Shown in pieces: positions 26,609 through 35,443 of a stretch of 64,000 bases of DNA; the stretch's first letter is position 1; every line of letters begins with the position of its first letter. Position numbers and translations under genes: made by a program. A model generated the notes under the pieces. That model made no database searches. It was not told the DNA's origin and saw nothing but the letters and a program-made list of their open reading frames with translations. Source of the stretch: Leisingera aquaemixtae (GTDB taxonomy: Bacteria; Pseudomonadota; Alphaproteobacteria; Rhodobacterales; Rhodobacteraceae); NCBI RefSeq assembly GCF_001458395.1, contig NZ_CYSR01000031.1, positions 290,773 to 354,772 on the forward strand, in the 5' to 3' direction.

Positions 26609-27991
26609 GTGACACTGGAAGAGGCCCAATGGGCCATCTACGCGCTGGCCGGACTGGCGGTGCTTTTGGCATTGTCCGGGCTGCGGCTGCGCGGCCACGC
26701 AAGGCGCATGGAGCAGCTCAACGCCGATTTGCGCACCCACAACGCGGGCTTGCAGGCGGAAGCGGCGCGGCTGCCGGACCTGGCGGATGAACTGGCCACC
26801 CTGCGCCGCACAAGTGAGAACGAGCGCGCCGCCCGCTACCAGGCCGAGGCCCAGGTGCAGGCGCTGAAGGCAGAGCACAAGGCGCGGCTGGAAGAGCTGC
26901 ATCAGATGAACCAGCAGATGGAGCACAAGTTTGCCTCGCTGGCCAACGGCGTTTTGAAACAGAACTCCGAGAGTTTCCTGAGCCTGGTCAGCGAACGCTT
27001 TCAGGCGCACAGCAAGACAGCGGATGCGGATCTGGCCAAGCGCCATGCTGCGATTGAAAGCCTGGTAAAGCCGCTGGACCACAAGCTGGGTCAGTTCGGC
27101 GAGCGCATCAAGGAGATCGAGCAGGCCCGCAACGAGGCTTACGGCGCGATCCAGGTGCAGGTGAAACATCTGGCCGAAGGCCAGGCCATGCTGGGCGGCG
27201 AGACCCGCAAACTGGTGCAGGCCTTGCGCGCGCCCAAGACCCGCGGCCGCTGGGGCGAGATGCAACTTCGGCAGGTGTTCGAAATGGCTGGCATGGCCGA
27301 ACATGTCGACTACGAGCTGGAGAAAAGCGTGGGCACCGATGACGGCCTGCGCAGGCCCGACGCCGTGGTCCGTATTCCGGGTGGCAAGAGCATCGTGGTG
27401 GATGCCAAGACCCCGCTGGAGGCCTACTTGGATGCGCTGGAGGCAGAAACGCCCGAGCAGCAGCAGGCGGCGCTGGTCCGTCACGCAAACCATGTGAAGA
27501 CACACGTCCGGCAGCTTGCCTCGAAATCCTATCAAAGCGCCCTGGCGGAAACGCCGGACTTTGTGGTGATGTTCATTCCCGGCGAAACCTTTGTGTCAGC
27601 CGCGGCCGAAGCGGATCCGGGGTTGATAGAATTTGCTTTTGAAAACAAAGTTTTGATTGCCACGCCAACCACTCTTATGGCTCTGGTCAAATCCATTGCC
27701 TATGGCTGGCAGCAGGAGAAGATGGCAGAGAACGCGGTTGAGGTGCAGAAGACCGCCAAGGAGCTTTATGACCGGCTGGCAACCTTCTCGAAAAACCTGG
27801 CCTCGGTCGGGCGGTCGCTGTCTTCCTCTGTGAACAACTACAACAAGGCGGTGGGCTCGCTCGAAGCCCGGGTGCTGCCCTCAGCCCGCCGGTTTGAGGC
27901 GATGGGCGTTGTGGCAAACGGGGCAGAGCTGGAAGATCCGGGCCAAGTGGAAGTCGAGCCGCGGCAGGTGGCGCTTTTGACGGAGGAGTAG
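26609..27991 (+). CDS. rmuC: DNA recombination protein RmuC homologue
   Basis: A 460-aa protein with a GTG start after AAGAGGAGAAGAG. It has an N-terminal membrane helix (residues 8-25), a coiled coil (about 30-200, rich in Glu, Gln and Arg) and a C-terminal RmuC nuclease-like domain with RGRWGEMQLRQVFEMAGM, DAVVRIPGGKSIVVDAK and MFIPGE. RmuC proteins limit inversions at short inverted repeats in E. coli and belong to the PD-(D/E)XK nuclease-related proteins. It follows mutL closely and its stop codon is directly followed by the next start, so the three genes form one operon. Confidence 0.93.
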   Translation: MTLEEAQWAIYALAGLAVLLALSGLRLRGHARRMEQLNADLRTHNAGLQAEAARLPDLADELATLRRTSENERAARYQAEAQVQALKAEHKARLEELHQMNQQMEHKFASLANGVLKQNSESFLSLVSERFQAHSKTADADLAKRHAAIESLVKPLDHKLGQFGERIKEIEQARNEAYGAIQVQVKHLAEGQAMLGGETRKLVQALRAPKTRGRWGEMQLRQVFEMAGMAEHVDYELEKSVGTDDGLRRPDAVVRIPGGKSIVVDAKTPLEAYLDALEAETPEQQQAALVRHANHVKTHVRQLASKSYQSALAETPDFVVMFIPGETFVSAAAEADPGLIEFAFENKVLIATPTTLMALVKSIAYGWQQEKMAENAVEVQKTAKELYDRLATFSKNLASVGRSLSSSVNNYNKAVGSLEARVLPSARRFEAMGVVANGAELEDPGQVEVEPRQVALLTEE

Positions 27992-29296
27992 ATGCGGCTG
28001 CTGCAGGCGCATGCAACGGCAAGACCACAGGAGCCGGCGCTGCTGACTGCAGCTGAGGTGGAAGCCGAACGCATTGTTGCGCTTTTGCGCATTGCCGTGG
28101 CGCTGGGCCTGATGCTGGCAATGATGCTGGCCATAGATTCTGTGCGGGCAATTGAGGAGCCGCATCTGCGCCGCCAGATCGGGCTGGCGGCGGCCACGCT
28201 GCTCTCCTACCTGACGGTTGGGGGGCTGATCTATTGGGCGATCGGAAAAGGGCTGTTCAAGCCTTGGATGATCTGGCTGGCGGTCCTGGCGGACTGCGCC
28301 TTTCTGCTACTCAACACCTTCCTGTCGCTGGTAAATACCGGGGTGCCCGGCGGTGCGCTTTTTGTGATGCCCGCCGTGTGGATGGCGCCGGTTGTGCTGG
28401 CCTTTGGCGTGCTGCGGCTCAACCCCCTGCGGCTTGCCGTGATGCTGGTGCTGATTGCTGCTGGGCTTGGCTGGATGATCCTGTGGCAGCCGCCGCAAAC
28501 AACGCCGGATCTCGCCGGACGGATCGCCCTGTCCCTGGCGTCGCCGCCAAACGTCATGCGGCTGGTGATGCTGTGTCTGGCAGGTGCCGTTCTCGTGGTG
28601 GCTGCGGTGCGCACGCGGAAGCTGCTGCACCGCTCGATTGACGAAGCGCGGCAGAAGGCCAATCTGACCCGCTACCTGCCGGCCCAGCTGGCGGGCCGCC
28701 TGGCGGGCGGCGGGCTGGAAGCGCTGCAGGAGGGCCGCCAGCAGCCGATGGCGATCCTTTTCATCGACATCCGCGGCTTTACGAGCTGGTGCGAGGGCCG
28801 TGAGCCGCACGAGGTCAGCACTTTGATCACGGAATTCCGCGCCCGGGTGGAAGATGTCGCGGGCCGCACCAGCGGGCTGATCGATAAATACATAGGTGAC
28901 GCGGCGATGATCCTGTTTGAGGGGGAGCATGCGGCGGCGCGGGCGCTGGACTGTGCCGAAGGCCTGCTGGCGGACGTTGCGGAATGGTGCCGGATGCGGG
29001 AACAAGCGGGCGACACCGGGCTGGCCGCAGGGATCGGGGTGCATTGGGGAGAGGTTTTCTCAGGCGTCACGGGTACTCCCGAGCGGCTGGAGTACTCCGT
29101 CTTTGGCGACACGGTGAACACGGCGGCGCGGCTTGAGCAGCTGACAAAGGTGCATGGTATGGCGCTGATCGCCTCTGAGGCGCTATTGCAGCAGGCCGGG
29201 GCGGAGCCCGCGCGCAACGGCTGGACGGCGCTGCCGGCGGAGGTCTTGCGCGGGCGCAGCCAGCGGCTCGCACTCTTCGGCAAGGCGCAGGGCTGA
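27992..29296 (+). CDS. Membrane-anchored class III adenylate/guanylate cyclase
   Basis: A 434-aa protein. The first 210 residues hold five or six hydrophobic helices (for example VALGLMLAMMLAID, LAVLADCAFLLLNTF, LRLAVMLVLIAAGLGWM). A C-terminal cyclase domain starts near residue 250: MAILFIDIRGFTSW carries the first metal-binding Asp and IDKYIGDAAMILFEG the second, with EYSVFGDTVNTAARLEQL at the end. It should make cAMP or cGMP in the cytoplasm; which nucleotide cannot be decided by eye. The ATG is immediately after the rmuC stop, with no spacer, so translation is coupled. The signal sensed by the membrane part is unknown. Confidence 0.9.
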   Translation: MRLLQAHATARPQEPALLTAAEVEAERIVALLRIAVALGLMLAMMLAIDSVRAIEEPHLRRQIGLAAATLLSYLTVGGLIYWAIGKGLFKPWMIWLAVLADCAFLLLNTFLSLVNTGVPGGALFVMPAVWMAPVVLAFGVLRLNPLRLAVMLVLIAAGLGWMILWQPPQTTPDLAGRIALSLASPPNVMRLVMLCLAGAVLVVAAVRTRKLLHRSIDEARQKANLTRYLPAQLAGRLAGGGLEALQEGRQQPMAILFIDIRGFTSWCEGREPHEVSTLITEFRARVEDVAGRTSGLIDKYIGDAAMILFEGEHAAARALDCAEGLLADVAEWCRMREQAGDTGLAAGIGVHWGEVFSGVTGTPERLEYSVFGDTVNTAARLEQLTKVHGMALIASEALLQQAGAEPARNGWTALPAEVLRGRSQRLALFGKAQG

Positions 29297-29384
29297 CCGC
29301 CGCCCCCATTTGCCCCAGATCAAAGACTTAGGCGTTTGGCCCGCGGTTTGATATGCTGAAGCAGCGAACAGAAGGAGTGGAGCA

Positions 29385-29708
29385 ATGCTGGAAATCTCAG
29401 TCCGCAAGGTGGCGCAGGTGGCGATGATGGCCCGGGAACTGGGCCGCGCGGAGGGTGAGCTGCGCGCCTTCATTGACCGGATGAGCGAGGACCAGCAGGC
29501 GGAGCTGGTCGCAATTATGTGGGTCGGGCGCGGCAGCTTCGAGCCGGAAGAGCTTGGCGATGCGATCTATACTGCCCGGCAGGAAGCGACCACTCCAACC
29601 GCGGATTACCTGCTCGGCACCCCGCATCTGGCCGACAATCTGGAGGCCGGGCTGGAGGCGCTGGGCATCGACGTGAATGAAGTCGAGGAAGACGTGATCG
29701 GCCGCTGA
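29385..29708 (+). CDS. DUF3775 domain-containing protein
   Basis: A 107-aa acidic cytoplasmic protein (MLEISVRKVAQVAMMAREL at the start; IMWVGRGSFEPEELGDAI in the middle; GTPHLADNLEAGLEALG near the end) that fits the small DUF3775 family of alphaproteobacteria, function unknown. GAAGGAGTGG precedes the ATG. It is 88 bp after the cyclase gene on the same strand and may have its own promoter. Confidence 0.82.
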   Translation: MLEISVRKVAQVAMMARELGRAEGELRAFIDRMSEDQQAELVAIMWVGRGSFEPEELGDAIYTARQEATTPTADYLLGTPHLADNLEAGLEALGIDVNEVEEDVIGR

Positions 29709-29796
29709 GGCCAAGCCGCCGCGCATACTGCGGACGCTAAGGCCCTCGGCAGGCAAGGCGGCGCAGTCATCGCGCCATTTGTCTTTGCCGCAGCAG

Positions 29797-29840
29797 CCGG
29801 GGCGCTGCCCCGGACCCCGGGATATTTGAGGCCAGAAGAA
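29797..29840. repeat. Rhodobacteraceae-type intergenic repeat (CCGGGGCGCTGCCCCGGACC core)
   Basis: A 44-bp element in the gap between the DUF3775 gene and the lysine operon. It has a GC-rich palindromic head (GGGGCGCTGCCCC), then CGGACCCCGGGATATTTG and a GGCCAGAAGAA tail. I recognise this pattern from many roseobacter genomes, where similar segments recur downstream of genes; the copy number here cannot be checked from one window. Confidence 0.6.
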
Positions 29841-29854
29841 CAGAGGATCTTGGC

Positions 29855-29886
29855 GCGTGCCCGCTGGTTTCCGCCAGCGGGCACGC
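29855..29886 (-). terminator. 13-bp hairpin at the end of the lysine operon
   Basis: A perfect stem GCGTGCCCGCTGG / CCAGCGGGCACGC with a TTTCCG loop, 7 bases beyond the stop of the last operon gene. There is no U-tract on the minus strand, so it may be a 3'-end protecting hairpin rather than a pure intrinsic terminator. Confidence 0.6.
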
Positions 29887-29893
29887 TGGGCTG

Positions 29894-31036
29894 TCAGCTC
29901 TTGCTGTCAACAACCTCAAGGTGCTGCGCCAGCTTGCCGATTTCCTCCATCCATTTCGCCACCAGGACCGGATCGCTGGGCGCGGCGTGGACACCGGCGG
30001 CGATCTTGCCGTTCATGGCGGCTTCGATGGCGAAGGACACCGGGTAGGACACCAGGCGCGCCATCGCAGTGCCGCGCGCATCGCCCCAGGCATCCATCAC
30101 ATAGGTTTTGTGCCAGACCTCGGTGCCGTCTTTTTCGGCCTTCAGGCCCACGCAGAGGACAACCCGGTCCGGCTCGCCTTCGTCGTAGGCGTTTTCGGCC
30201 CAGAACTGGTCCGACATTTCCTTGAGGCGGGCATCGCCCTCGGGACCCGAAAGCGTCTCGACCTCCTTGAACACACCCGCCCAGGCGTCTGCCCAGCCGT
30301 TGAGGCGCAGGGTGCCGCGGACGAACTCTTTCACTTTCCAGTCTTTGCCGAACTCATACTGTGCGATGAAGGGGATCGAGTCGCGGTTGGGGTAAACCTC
30401 GAAGCTTTCGGGCGCGGGCAGCGGCGCCTCGTAGGAGGAGATCGCGTCCCAGGGGCGGGCAACGTCCAGCTCCTTGAAATCGCGGATCGACTTGGAGGGG
30501 GAGCGCAGCGCCTTCAGCACGCCCAGGGGAGACCAGCTGAATTTATAGCGGAACGGGTTCGGCGTCTTGGGGATGCCGCCGCAATAGGAGATGAAGCTGA
30601 TCTCGTTATCGGCATCATAGGCATCAGAGGCCTTATAGTCCGCGACCAGCGCGTGGGCCATCAGGTGGTCGATGCCAGGATCCAGGCCGACCTCATTGAT
30701 CAGGCAGACGCCGGCATCCTTGGCCTTCTGGTCCAGGGCGCGCATTTCCGGCGCGATATAGGAGGAGGAGACGAAGTGCGCGCCGTGCTCAATCGCCAGT
30801 TCGGCCAGCGGCACGTGCCAGTCGCCCGGCAGCATCGATACAATCACGTCCTTGGGGCTGAGTATCTGGCCCAGGTTGGCGATGCTGAAGGCGTGGATGT
30901 TAGTGGTCAGGTCGCCAACGGCTTCGCGCGCCTTGTCCGTGGTCCGGTTCCAGACCGCCACGTCGTGGCCCGCTTCCAGCAGGCGGCGCAGGCCGGGGAT
31001 TGCCGACAGGCCGGTGCCGCACCAGTGAATAGTCAT
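29894..31036 (-). CDS. Saccharopine dehydrogenase family protein (LYS9-like, glutamate-forming)
   Basis: A 380-aa oxidoreductase with an N-terminal Rossmann site (HWCGTGLSAIPGLRRLL) and the family core INEVGLDPGIDHLMAHAL, ISYCGGIPKTPNPFRYKFSW and YPNRDSIPF. The closest characterised relatives split saccharopine into glutamate and 2-aminoadipate semialdehyde using NAD(P)+. A LYS1-type enzyme is encoded two genes upstream, so together they would turn lysine into the semialdehyde by way of saccharopine. AAGGGAGAAC precedes the ATG. It is the last gene of the five-gene minus-strand operon. Carboxynorspermidine synthase is a related alternative, but the neighbour argues for lysine. Confidence 0.88.
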   Translation of the reverse strand: MTIHWCGTGLSAIPGLRRLLEAGHDVAVWNRTTDKAREAVGDLTTNIHAFSIANLGQILSPKDVIVSMLPGDWHVPLAELAIEHGAHFVSSSYIAPEMRALDQKAKDAGVCLINEVGLDPGIDHLMAHALVADYKASDAYDADNEISFISYCGGIPKTPNPFRYKFSWSPLGVLKALRSPSKSIRDFKELDVARPWDAISSYEAPLPAPESFEVYPNRDSIPFIAQYEFGKDWKVKEFVRGTLRLNGWADAWAGVFKEVETLSGPEGDARLKEMSDQFWAENAYDEGEPDRVVLCVGLKAEKDGTEVWHKTYVMDAWGDARGTAMARLVSYPVSFAIEAAMNGKIAAGVHAAPSDPVLVAKWMEEIGKLAQHLEVVDSKS

Positions 31037-31048
31037 CAGAGTTCTCCC

Positions 31049-31300
31049 TTATCCGAATTTCAGTTTGGCCGCGACGATCACCAGCACGGCAGTCACGGCG
31101 CAGATATTTGCCAGGATCAATGGCCAGTCGCCGACCAGCAACCCATAGGCCAGCCATAAGGACACGGTGGCCAGGAACATCAGGTTCGATGGCAGCGACA
31201 AGCCGGAGGTGTCTCGGGACGCCCAGGCCTTCCAAGCCTGGGGGATCCAGCAGACGGTTCCAAGAAATGCCGCCAGATAACCGACGTAAGGCGCGATCAT
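31049..31300 (-). CDS. SemiSWEET-type small transporter (PQ-loop / MtN3 fold)
   Basis: An 83-aa protein with three membrane helices and the PQ motif in helix 1 (TVCWIPQAWKAWASRD), the usual size for a bacterial SemiSWEET, which acts as a dimer and lets small sugars cross the inner membrane. Its ATG overlaps the LYS1-type stop (ATGA, 31297-31300), and the LYS9-like gene follows after 12 bp, so it is embedded in a lysine pathway. Known SemiSWEETs carry sugars; a role for an amino acid or keto acid here would be new and is only suggested by position. Confidence 0.86.
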   Translation of the reverse strand: MIAPYVGYLAAFLGTVCWIPQAWKAWASRDTSGLSLPSNLMFLATVSLWLAYGLLVGDWPLILANICAVTAVLVIVAAKLKFG

Positions 31301-32349
31301 TCGGGCAGGTGCTCCAGGAAGGTCGCCTTGGCCCGGCCCCAGACTCCGCTCTCCAGATCGGTCAGAGCCTGCAGCGAGGGCAGCAGCTGGGCGGCATAAT
31401 CCTCAGAGCTCTCCACCGGCAGCATCGACGGCAGGTTGTCGATGGCCATGACGTCAAGCACCGGAGTTTCGGCAACGCGCAGCACGGGGGCATTCCAGGT
31501 GGTGGCGCGGTCATAGACCGGCACCGGGTTGTAATCGCTGTCCGGATCGCAGGCGACATCGCCGATGGCGGTCAGCTTGCGCTCTGCGGCCAGTGCTTCA
31601 CGGGAAACAAAGACCGGGGTGCCGGGACGGGCAAAGATACAGTTCAGGAACAGATCATGATCCAGAATCTGCGGGAAGGGGCCGCCGTCGGCCGTTTCTG
31701 CCATGTCCCACTTGGTGACCTGCACGCCCATCGCCTCGCAAAGGTCAGCCGCGCCGGTGCCGACACGGCCGAGCGCGCCGATCACGATGGCGGTGGGGCG
31801 GCCCTTGTTCAAGGCATCAAGCTCGCCGCCAAGTTCGGCCAGCAGCGCATCCTTTCCGCCATAGACGCCAACTGGCCCGCAGATCTCGCCGCGCTGCTGG
31901 GCGGCCCAGGCCTTGAGCGTCACGGCAGCGCCAGCATACCCAGCCCAATAGCCAAAGGCGGCGACCCGGCGGCCGGTCTCATCGACCAGGTATTCAAGAT
32001 CATAGAGCGTGCCGCCGCCAGCCTTGAACCGCTCCAGCAGCGCCTTGCCGGAGTGCTGGCCCTTGAAGGCATGGCCGAACATGATGTGGCGGTGCGGCAG
32101 CGGGGTGCCGTCCTCCGGCAGCTCCTTTAGGCCGAAGATGATTGCGTCCGCAGGCGCCTGGGGCCAGGAGTTTTCCGGCGCAATATCGCAGCCCGCATCA
32201 ATGTAGCCCTGCAACGGGATCGCCCGCACCGAGCTTTCCTCCACCGTGACCTTGATGCCCGCGGCCAGCAGCGCCTTGGCGCCTTCGGGGGTCAGGCCGA
32301 CCCGCTCTTCGTTGGGGCGCTGTTCGGCCCGTACCCACAGATGCGTCAT
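31297..32349 (-). CDS. Saccharopine dehydrogenase (lysine-forming type, LYS1-like)
   Basis: A 350-aa enzyme of the alanine dehydrogenase / PNT superfamily. It starts HLWVRAEQRPNEERVGLTPEG, has MFGHAFKGQ and LYDLEYLVDETGRRVAAFGYW, the classical LYS1 stretches, and the NAD-binding region AIVIGALGRVGTGAADL. It interconverts lysine plus 2-oxoglutarate and saccharopine with NAD(H); in a bacterium this usually serves lysine breakdown. Two ATGs (32355 and 32349) are possible; GAAGGAC has better spacing to 32349. It starts 11 bp after the GST gene and overlaps the SemiSWEET gene by 4 bp. Confidence 0.92.
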   Translation of the reverse strand: MTHLWVRAEQRPNEERVGLTPEGAKALLAAGIKVTVEESSVRAIPLQGYIDAGCDIAPENSWPQAPADAIIFGLKELPEDGTPLPHRHIMFGHAFKGQHSGKALLERFKAGGGTLYDLEYLVDETGRRVAAFGYWAGYAGAAVTLKAWAAQQRGEICGPVGVYGGKDALLAELGGELDALNKGRPTAIVIGALGRVGTGAADLCEAMGVQVTKWDMAETADGGPFPQILDHDLFLNCIFARPGTPVFVSREALAAERKLTAIGDVACDPDSDYNPVPVYDRATTWNAPVLRVAETPVLDVMAIDNLPSMLPVESSEDYAAQLLPSLQALTDLESGVWGRAKATFLEHLPE

Positions 32350-32360
32350 TGTCATGTCCT

Positions 32361-32975
32361 TCAAAGCATTCCCTTGGCATAAACCGCGCGGACGGACCCG
32401 CGCTGTTCCATTGCCGTCATGAAGTTCTGGATTTTCGGGAAGTCCGCGGCATTCACCCCGTCGCCTTCCAGCCAGGTGCAGACCACATAGAGGTAGCAGT
32501 CGGCGAGGCTGATTTCGTCACCCAGCACAAACGGGCCGCGCAGCCCGAACTGGCTGATGTACTCGCAGGAGGCCGCCATGGTCTGGGGCACCATCTTTTG
32601 CATGTCCTTCCAGCTGGCGCGCTCCTTGGCCCAGCGGGTGCCGCGCAGCTTGTGGGCGTGGTTCACATGCATGGTGGAGGCGAGGTAGAACATCACCTCG
32701 CGCATCCGGGCCAGCCGCACCGGGTCCTGCGGGCGCAAACCAGCCTCGGGCGCCACGTCGGCGATGTATTCCAGCAGCGCGCCGGTCTCGGTCAGGATGC
32801 CGCCCTCCACCGCCAATGCAGGCACCCGGCCCTTGGGGTTGATCTGGCCATAGGCCGCGCCGGTCTGCTCCTTGGCGGCAAAGTCGATCTCTACTGTCTC
32901 GTACTCGATCCCGGCTTCCTCCAGCGCGATGGCCACGGCCACCGAAATGGTGTTGGGGGCGTAATACAGCTGCAT
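32361..32975 (-). CDS. Glutathione S-transferase family protein
   Basis: A 204-aa cytosolic GST. The N-terminal thioredoxin fold begins MQLYYAPNTISVAVAIALEEAG and has the glutathione-binding PKGRVPALAVEGG and LTETGALLEYIA. The all-alpha C-terminal domain shows FVLGDEISLADCYLYVV. GGAAGACC precedes the ATG. It is the second gene of the operon; the substrate is unknown, though an electrophilic intermediate of the lysine route is conceivable. Confidence 0.92.
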   Translation of the reverse strand: MQLYYAPNTISVAVAIALEEAGIEYETVEIDFAAKEQTGAAYGQINPKGRVPALAVEGGILTETGALLEYIADVAPEAGLRPQDPVRLARMREVMFYLASTMHVNHAHKLRGTRWAKERASWKDMQKMVPQTMAASCEYISQFGLRGPFVLGDEISLADCYLYVVCTWLEGDGVNAADFPKIQNFMTAMEQRGSVRAVYAKGML

Positions 32976-32996
32976 GGTCTTCCTCCCGTTCGGACG

Positions 32997-33647
32997 TCAC
33001 AGATGTGTCTGGGCAAAATGCCGGTCCGGCGCTTCCAGATGCGGCACTGCGTTGAACAAAACCGGGCTCCAGTGGCCGCCGATGGGAAACAGCCGGTGCA
33101 TCGAGGTGTTCATGACTGCCAGTGCAATCCGCGCCATGCCGGCAGTGTCCAGCCCCATCGCCTGCCGCAGCGCCATCGAGATCAGGCCGCCCGACGTCAC
33201 CACCAGGGCGGGGCCGTCGCCTGCGGCGATCTCCTCCAGCGCCAGACGGGTACGGGCCTCGAAGTCTTCCCAGCTTTCATAGGGCCGGGAGATTTGCCCG
33301 TCCGCCCAGGCGGCAAAGACCTTTGGCAGGTGCTCGACAAAGCCCTCGCGTTCTTCCGGGATCGGCAGCCCGTGCTGATCGCGCATCGCCTCGGCAAGGG
33401 TGAAATACTGCATCTCGTTCAGCCGCGGATCCTGAATCGCGCCGGCATAGCCCATTGAGGCCGCAGTCTCGATATGCCGGGTCAGCGTGCCGCAATAGAC
33501 GCGCGGATGATGATTGCCGCTGCTGCGCAGATGCTCGCCCAGCCAGGCCGCCTGCTGGTGGCCCAGATCGCTCAGCCGGTCATAGCTCGCCTCATCCCGG
33601 GCGCTGGTGTTGGCCTGGCCGTGGCGGATCAGGGTGATGTGGGACAT
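32997..33647 (-). CDS. Histidine phosphatase family protein (phosphoglycerate mutase-like)
   Basis: A 216-aa protein of the branch-1 histidine phosphatases, with the phosphorylated histidine in [17 protein letters not shown] and the second histidine in the VVTSGG region; [16 protein letters not shown] and [13 protein letters not shown] are standard. The substrate is not evident. The ATG at 33647 (after GGAG) places the RHG motif at the usual distance from the N-terminus; longer in-frame starts add sequence without similarity. It is the first gene of the five-gene operon and divergent from the M20 gene. Confidence 0.88.
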   Translation of the reverse strand: MSHITLIRHGQANTSARDEASYDRLSDLGHQQAAWLGEHLRSSGNHHPRVYCGTLTRHIETAASMGYAGAIQDPRLNEMQYFTLAEAMRDQHGLPIPEEREGFVEHLPKVFAAWADGQISRPYESWEDFEARTRLALEEIAAGDGPALVVTSGGLISMALRQAMGLDTAGMARIALAVMNTSMHRLFPIGGHWSPVLFNAVPHLEAPDRHFAQTHL

Positions 33648-33792
33648 GCAGGGCAGCTCCGTTGTTACCGGTGGAAGTCTTAGGGAAGGTTCCGGGCAGA
33701 GGGAAGAGAGGGTTTGGGCACTGGTCCTATCAATTCCATTGAGGGCGGCAAACTCTTGGAGCACCGTGGGCCGGTCAGTACGGAGCCCCATC

Positions 33793-34998
33793 ATGACCCT
33801 CGACACTCAGCGATTTCTCGATGATCTGCATGTCTTGCGCAGCTTCGGCGCGTCTGGTGTGGGGAAGGGGGTGGTACGCCAGGCATATTCAGACGCCGAC
33901 ATTGCAGCGCGCAGATGGCTGGCCGGGCGGATCGAAGAGGCTGGATTGGAGCCGCATTTTGACCCCCTGGGCAACTTGTTCGGGCTGGCCGGAGAGAACA
34001 GCCTGCTGGTGGGCTCGCACAGTGACAGCCAGCCCGAGGGCGGCTGGCTGGACGGGGCGCTGGGTGTGGTGGCCGGGCTGGAGATTGCCCGCGCGGCCAA
34101 AGAAGCCGGAGGGCCGCCTGTCTCCTGCGTCAGCTTTCAGGATGAGGAGGGGCGGTTCGGGGTGCTGACCGGCTCGGATGTCTGGACCGGCAAGCTGGCG
34201 CTGGAGGATGCGGACGGCCTCACCGACACCGCCGGCAGCACGCTTGCGGACATGCGGGCGCGGATGGCGGATCTGGCCGGGGATTTCCTGCCGCACGGCC
34301 GGTTCACCGGGTTTCTGGAGATGCATATCGAACAGGGGCCCTATCTGGAGGAGACCGGACTTGGGCTTGGCGTCGTGACGGATATCGTCGGTATCCGCGA
34401 CATGCGGATCACGTTCGAAGGGCGGCAGAACCATGCGGGCACCACGCCGATGCACCTGCGCCGGGATGCGTTCCAGGCGCTATCGGCCTTTAATACAGAG
34501 CTGAACAGCCGGTTTGCCGGTGTGGTAACGGCTGCCACGGTCTGGACCATCGGCCATGTGGCGCTGCATCCCAATGCGTCCTCAGTTGTGCCCGGGCGTG
34601 TGGAGTTTTCGATGCAGTGGCGCGATGCGGATGCCGGCCGGCTGGCACGGATGGAAACGCTCATCAAGGAGACGGCGCAGGACGTTTCTGCGGATCACGG
34701 CGTCACGGCCCTGCTTGGTCCGGTGATGGGGATCGAACCGGCGGCGATGGACGCGCGGTTTCAGGCCGGGCTGGCTGCCGCAGCGGAGGCACTTGCGCCC
34801 GGCAGGTGGCAGAAGATGCCCTCCGGCGCCCTGCATGATGCGGCCAACCTGGCCACGGTGATGCCCGCGGGGATGTTGTTTGTGCCTTCGATCGGCGGCA
34901 TCAGCCATGCTTTTGACGAGGACACGGACGAGGCGGATCTGGTGCTGGGTTTGCAGGTGCTGGACCGTGCCGCCCGGTCGCTGGCGGTCTTAACCTGA
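33793..34998 (+). CDS. M20-family Zn-dependent amidohydrolase (N-carbamoyl-amino-acid / allantoate type)
   Basis: A 401-aa enzyme. It has the di-metal M20 residues in [19 protein letters not shown] and FQDEEGRFG, the dimerisation domain with [19 protein letters not shown], and the final histidine in [11 protein letters not shown]. This is the hydantoinase/carbamoylase subgroup (beta-ureidopropionase, allantoate amidohydrolase, N-carbamoyl-L-amino acid hydrolase), which removes ureido groups and sets nitrogen free. The exact substrate is open, and no purine or hydantoin genes are adjacent. The ATG at 33793 is the first that fits the family N-terminus. Confidence 0.88.
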   Translation: MTLDTQRFLDDLHVLRSFGASGVGKGVVRQAYSDADIAARRWLAGRIEEAGLEPHFDPLGNLFGLAGENSLLVGSHSDSQPEGGWLDGALGVVAGLEIARAAKEAGGPPVSCVSFQDEEGRFGVLTGSDVWTGKLALEDADGLTDTAGSTLADMRARMADLAGDFLPHGRFTGFLEMHIEQGPYLEETGLGLGVVTDIVGIRDMRITFEGRQNHAGTTPMHLRRDAFQALSAFNTELNSRFAGVVTAATVWTIGHVALHPNASSVVPGRVEFSMQWRDADAGRLARMETLIKETAQDVSADHGVTALLGPVMGIEPAAMDARFQAGLAAAAEALAPGRWQKMPSGALHDAANLATVMPAGMLFVPSIGGISHAFDEDTDEADLVLGLQVLDRAARSLAVLT

Positions 34999-35093
34999 GG
35001 GCGTGCAACAGGAGCAGGGCGCTCCCGCCTGTTCCCGGTCATCCTGCCGGATGATCCTCACAGTTGGGCCGGGCGCCGCGGGCGCGGCGCGGG

Positions 35094-35321
35094 TCAGGTC
35101 CGGCCGTAGCCGCGCTTCAGCATCCGCTTGCGGTGCTTGTCGGCGGCCAGAGACGCCTCGCGCAGGTTGCCGTAGATGTTGATAACGCTTCGCCCGTTGC
35201 CGCCGGCCACGCCCCATTCGCGCAGCACGGAAACCTCGGAAAACAAGTTCATCGCCAGCTCGATGCGGTAGAACCGCGACGGGCGCGAGGGGGCTTGGCG
35301 GTAGAGCAGACAGGTGGCCAT
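35094..35321 (-). CDS. Small WGR-domain protein
   Basis: A 75-aa protein covering just one WGR-like domain: LLYRQAPSRPSRFYRIELAM, then VLREWGVAGGNGRSVIN with the name-giving Trp-Gly, and a basic tail HRKRMLKRGYGRT. WGR domains occur in poly(ADP-ribose) polymerases and in many short bacterial proteins and are thought to bind nucleic acid. No good ribosome site is visible, but the domain needs the first methionine. It is a single gene between the M20 gene and the two-component pair. Confidence 0.8.
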   Translation of the reverse strand: MATCLLYRQAPSRPSRFYRIELAMNLFSEVSVLREWGVAGGNGRSVINIYGNLREASLAADKHRKRMLKRGYGRT

Positions 35322-35443
35322 GAAACGATTCTACGCGCAGCGATTCGCCCGGGCAAGAGGCCAGTGGCCGCGTTATTCCGCGGCCCTCCATCTGACTGGA
35401 GTAAGCGCAGGGTTTTCAGGCAGCTATTTTGCTTTAGCTTGGG

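Noticed and set aside
24478..26637. 719-codon open frame antisense to mutL
   Set aside because: It is a shadow frame of a clear mutL, with no start signal or motifs.
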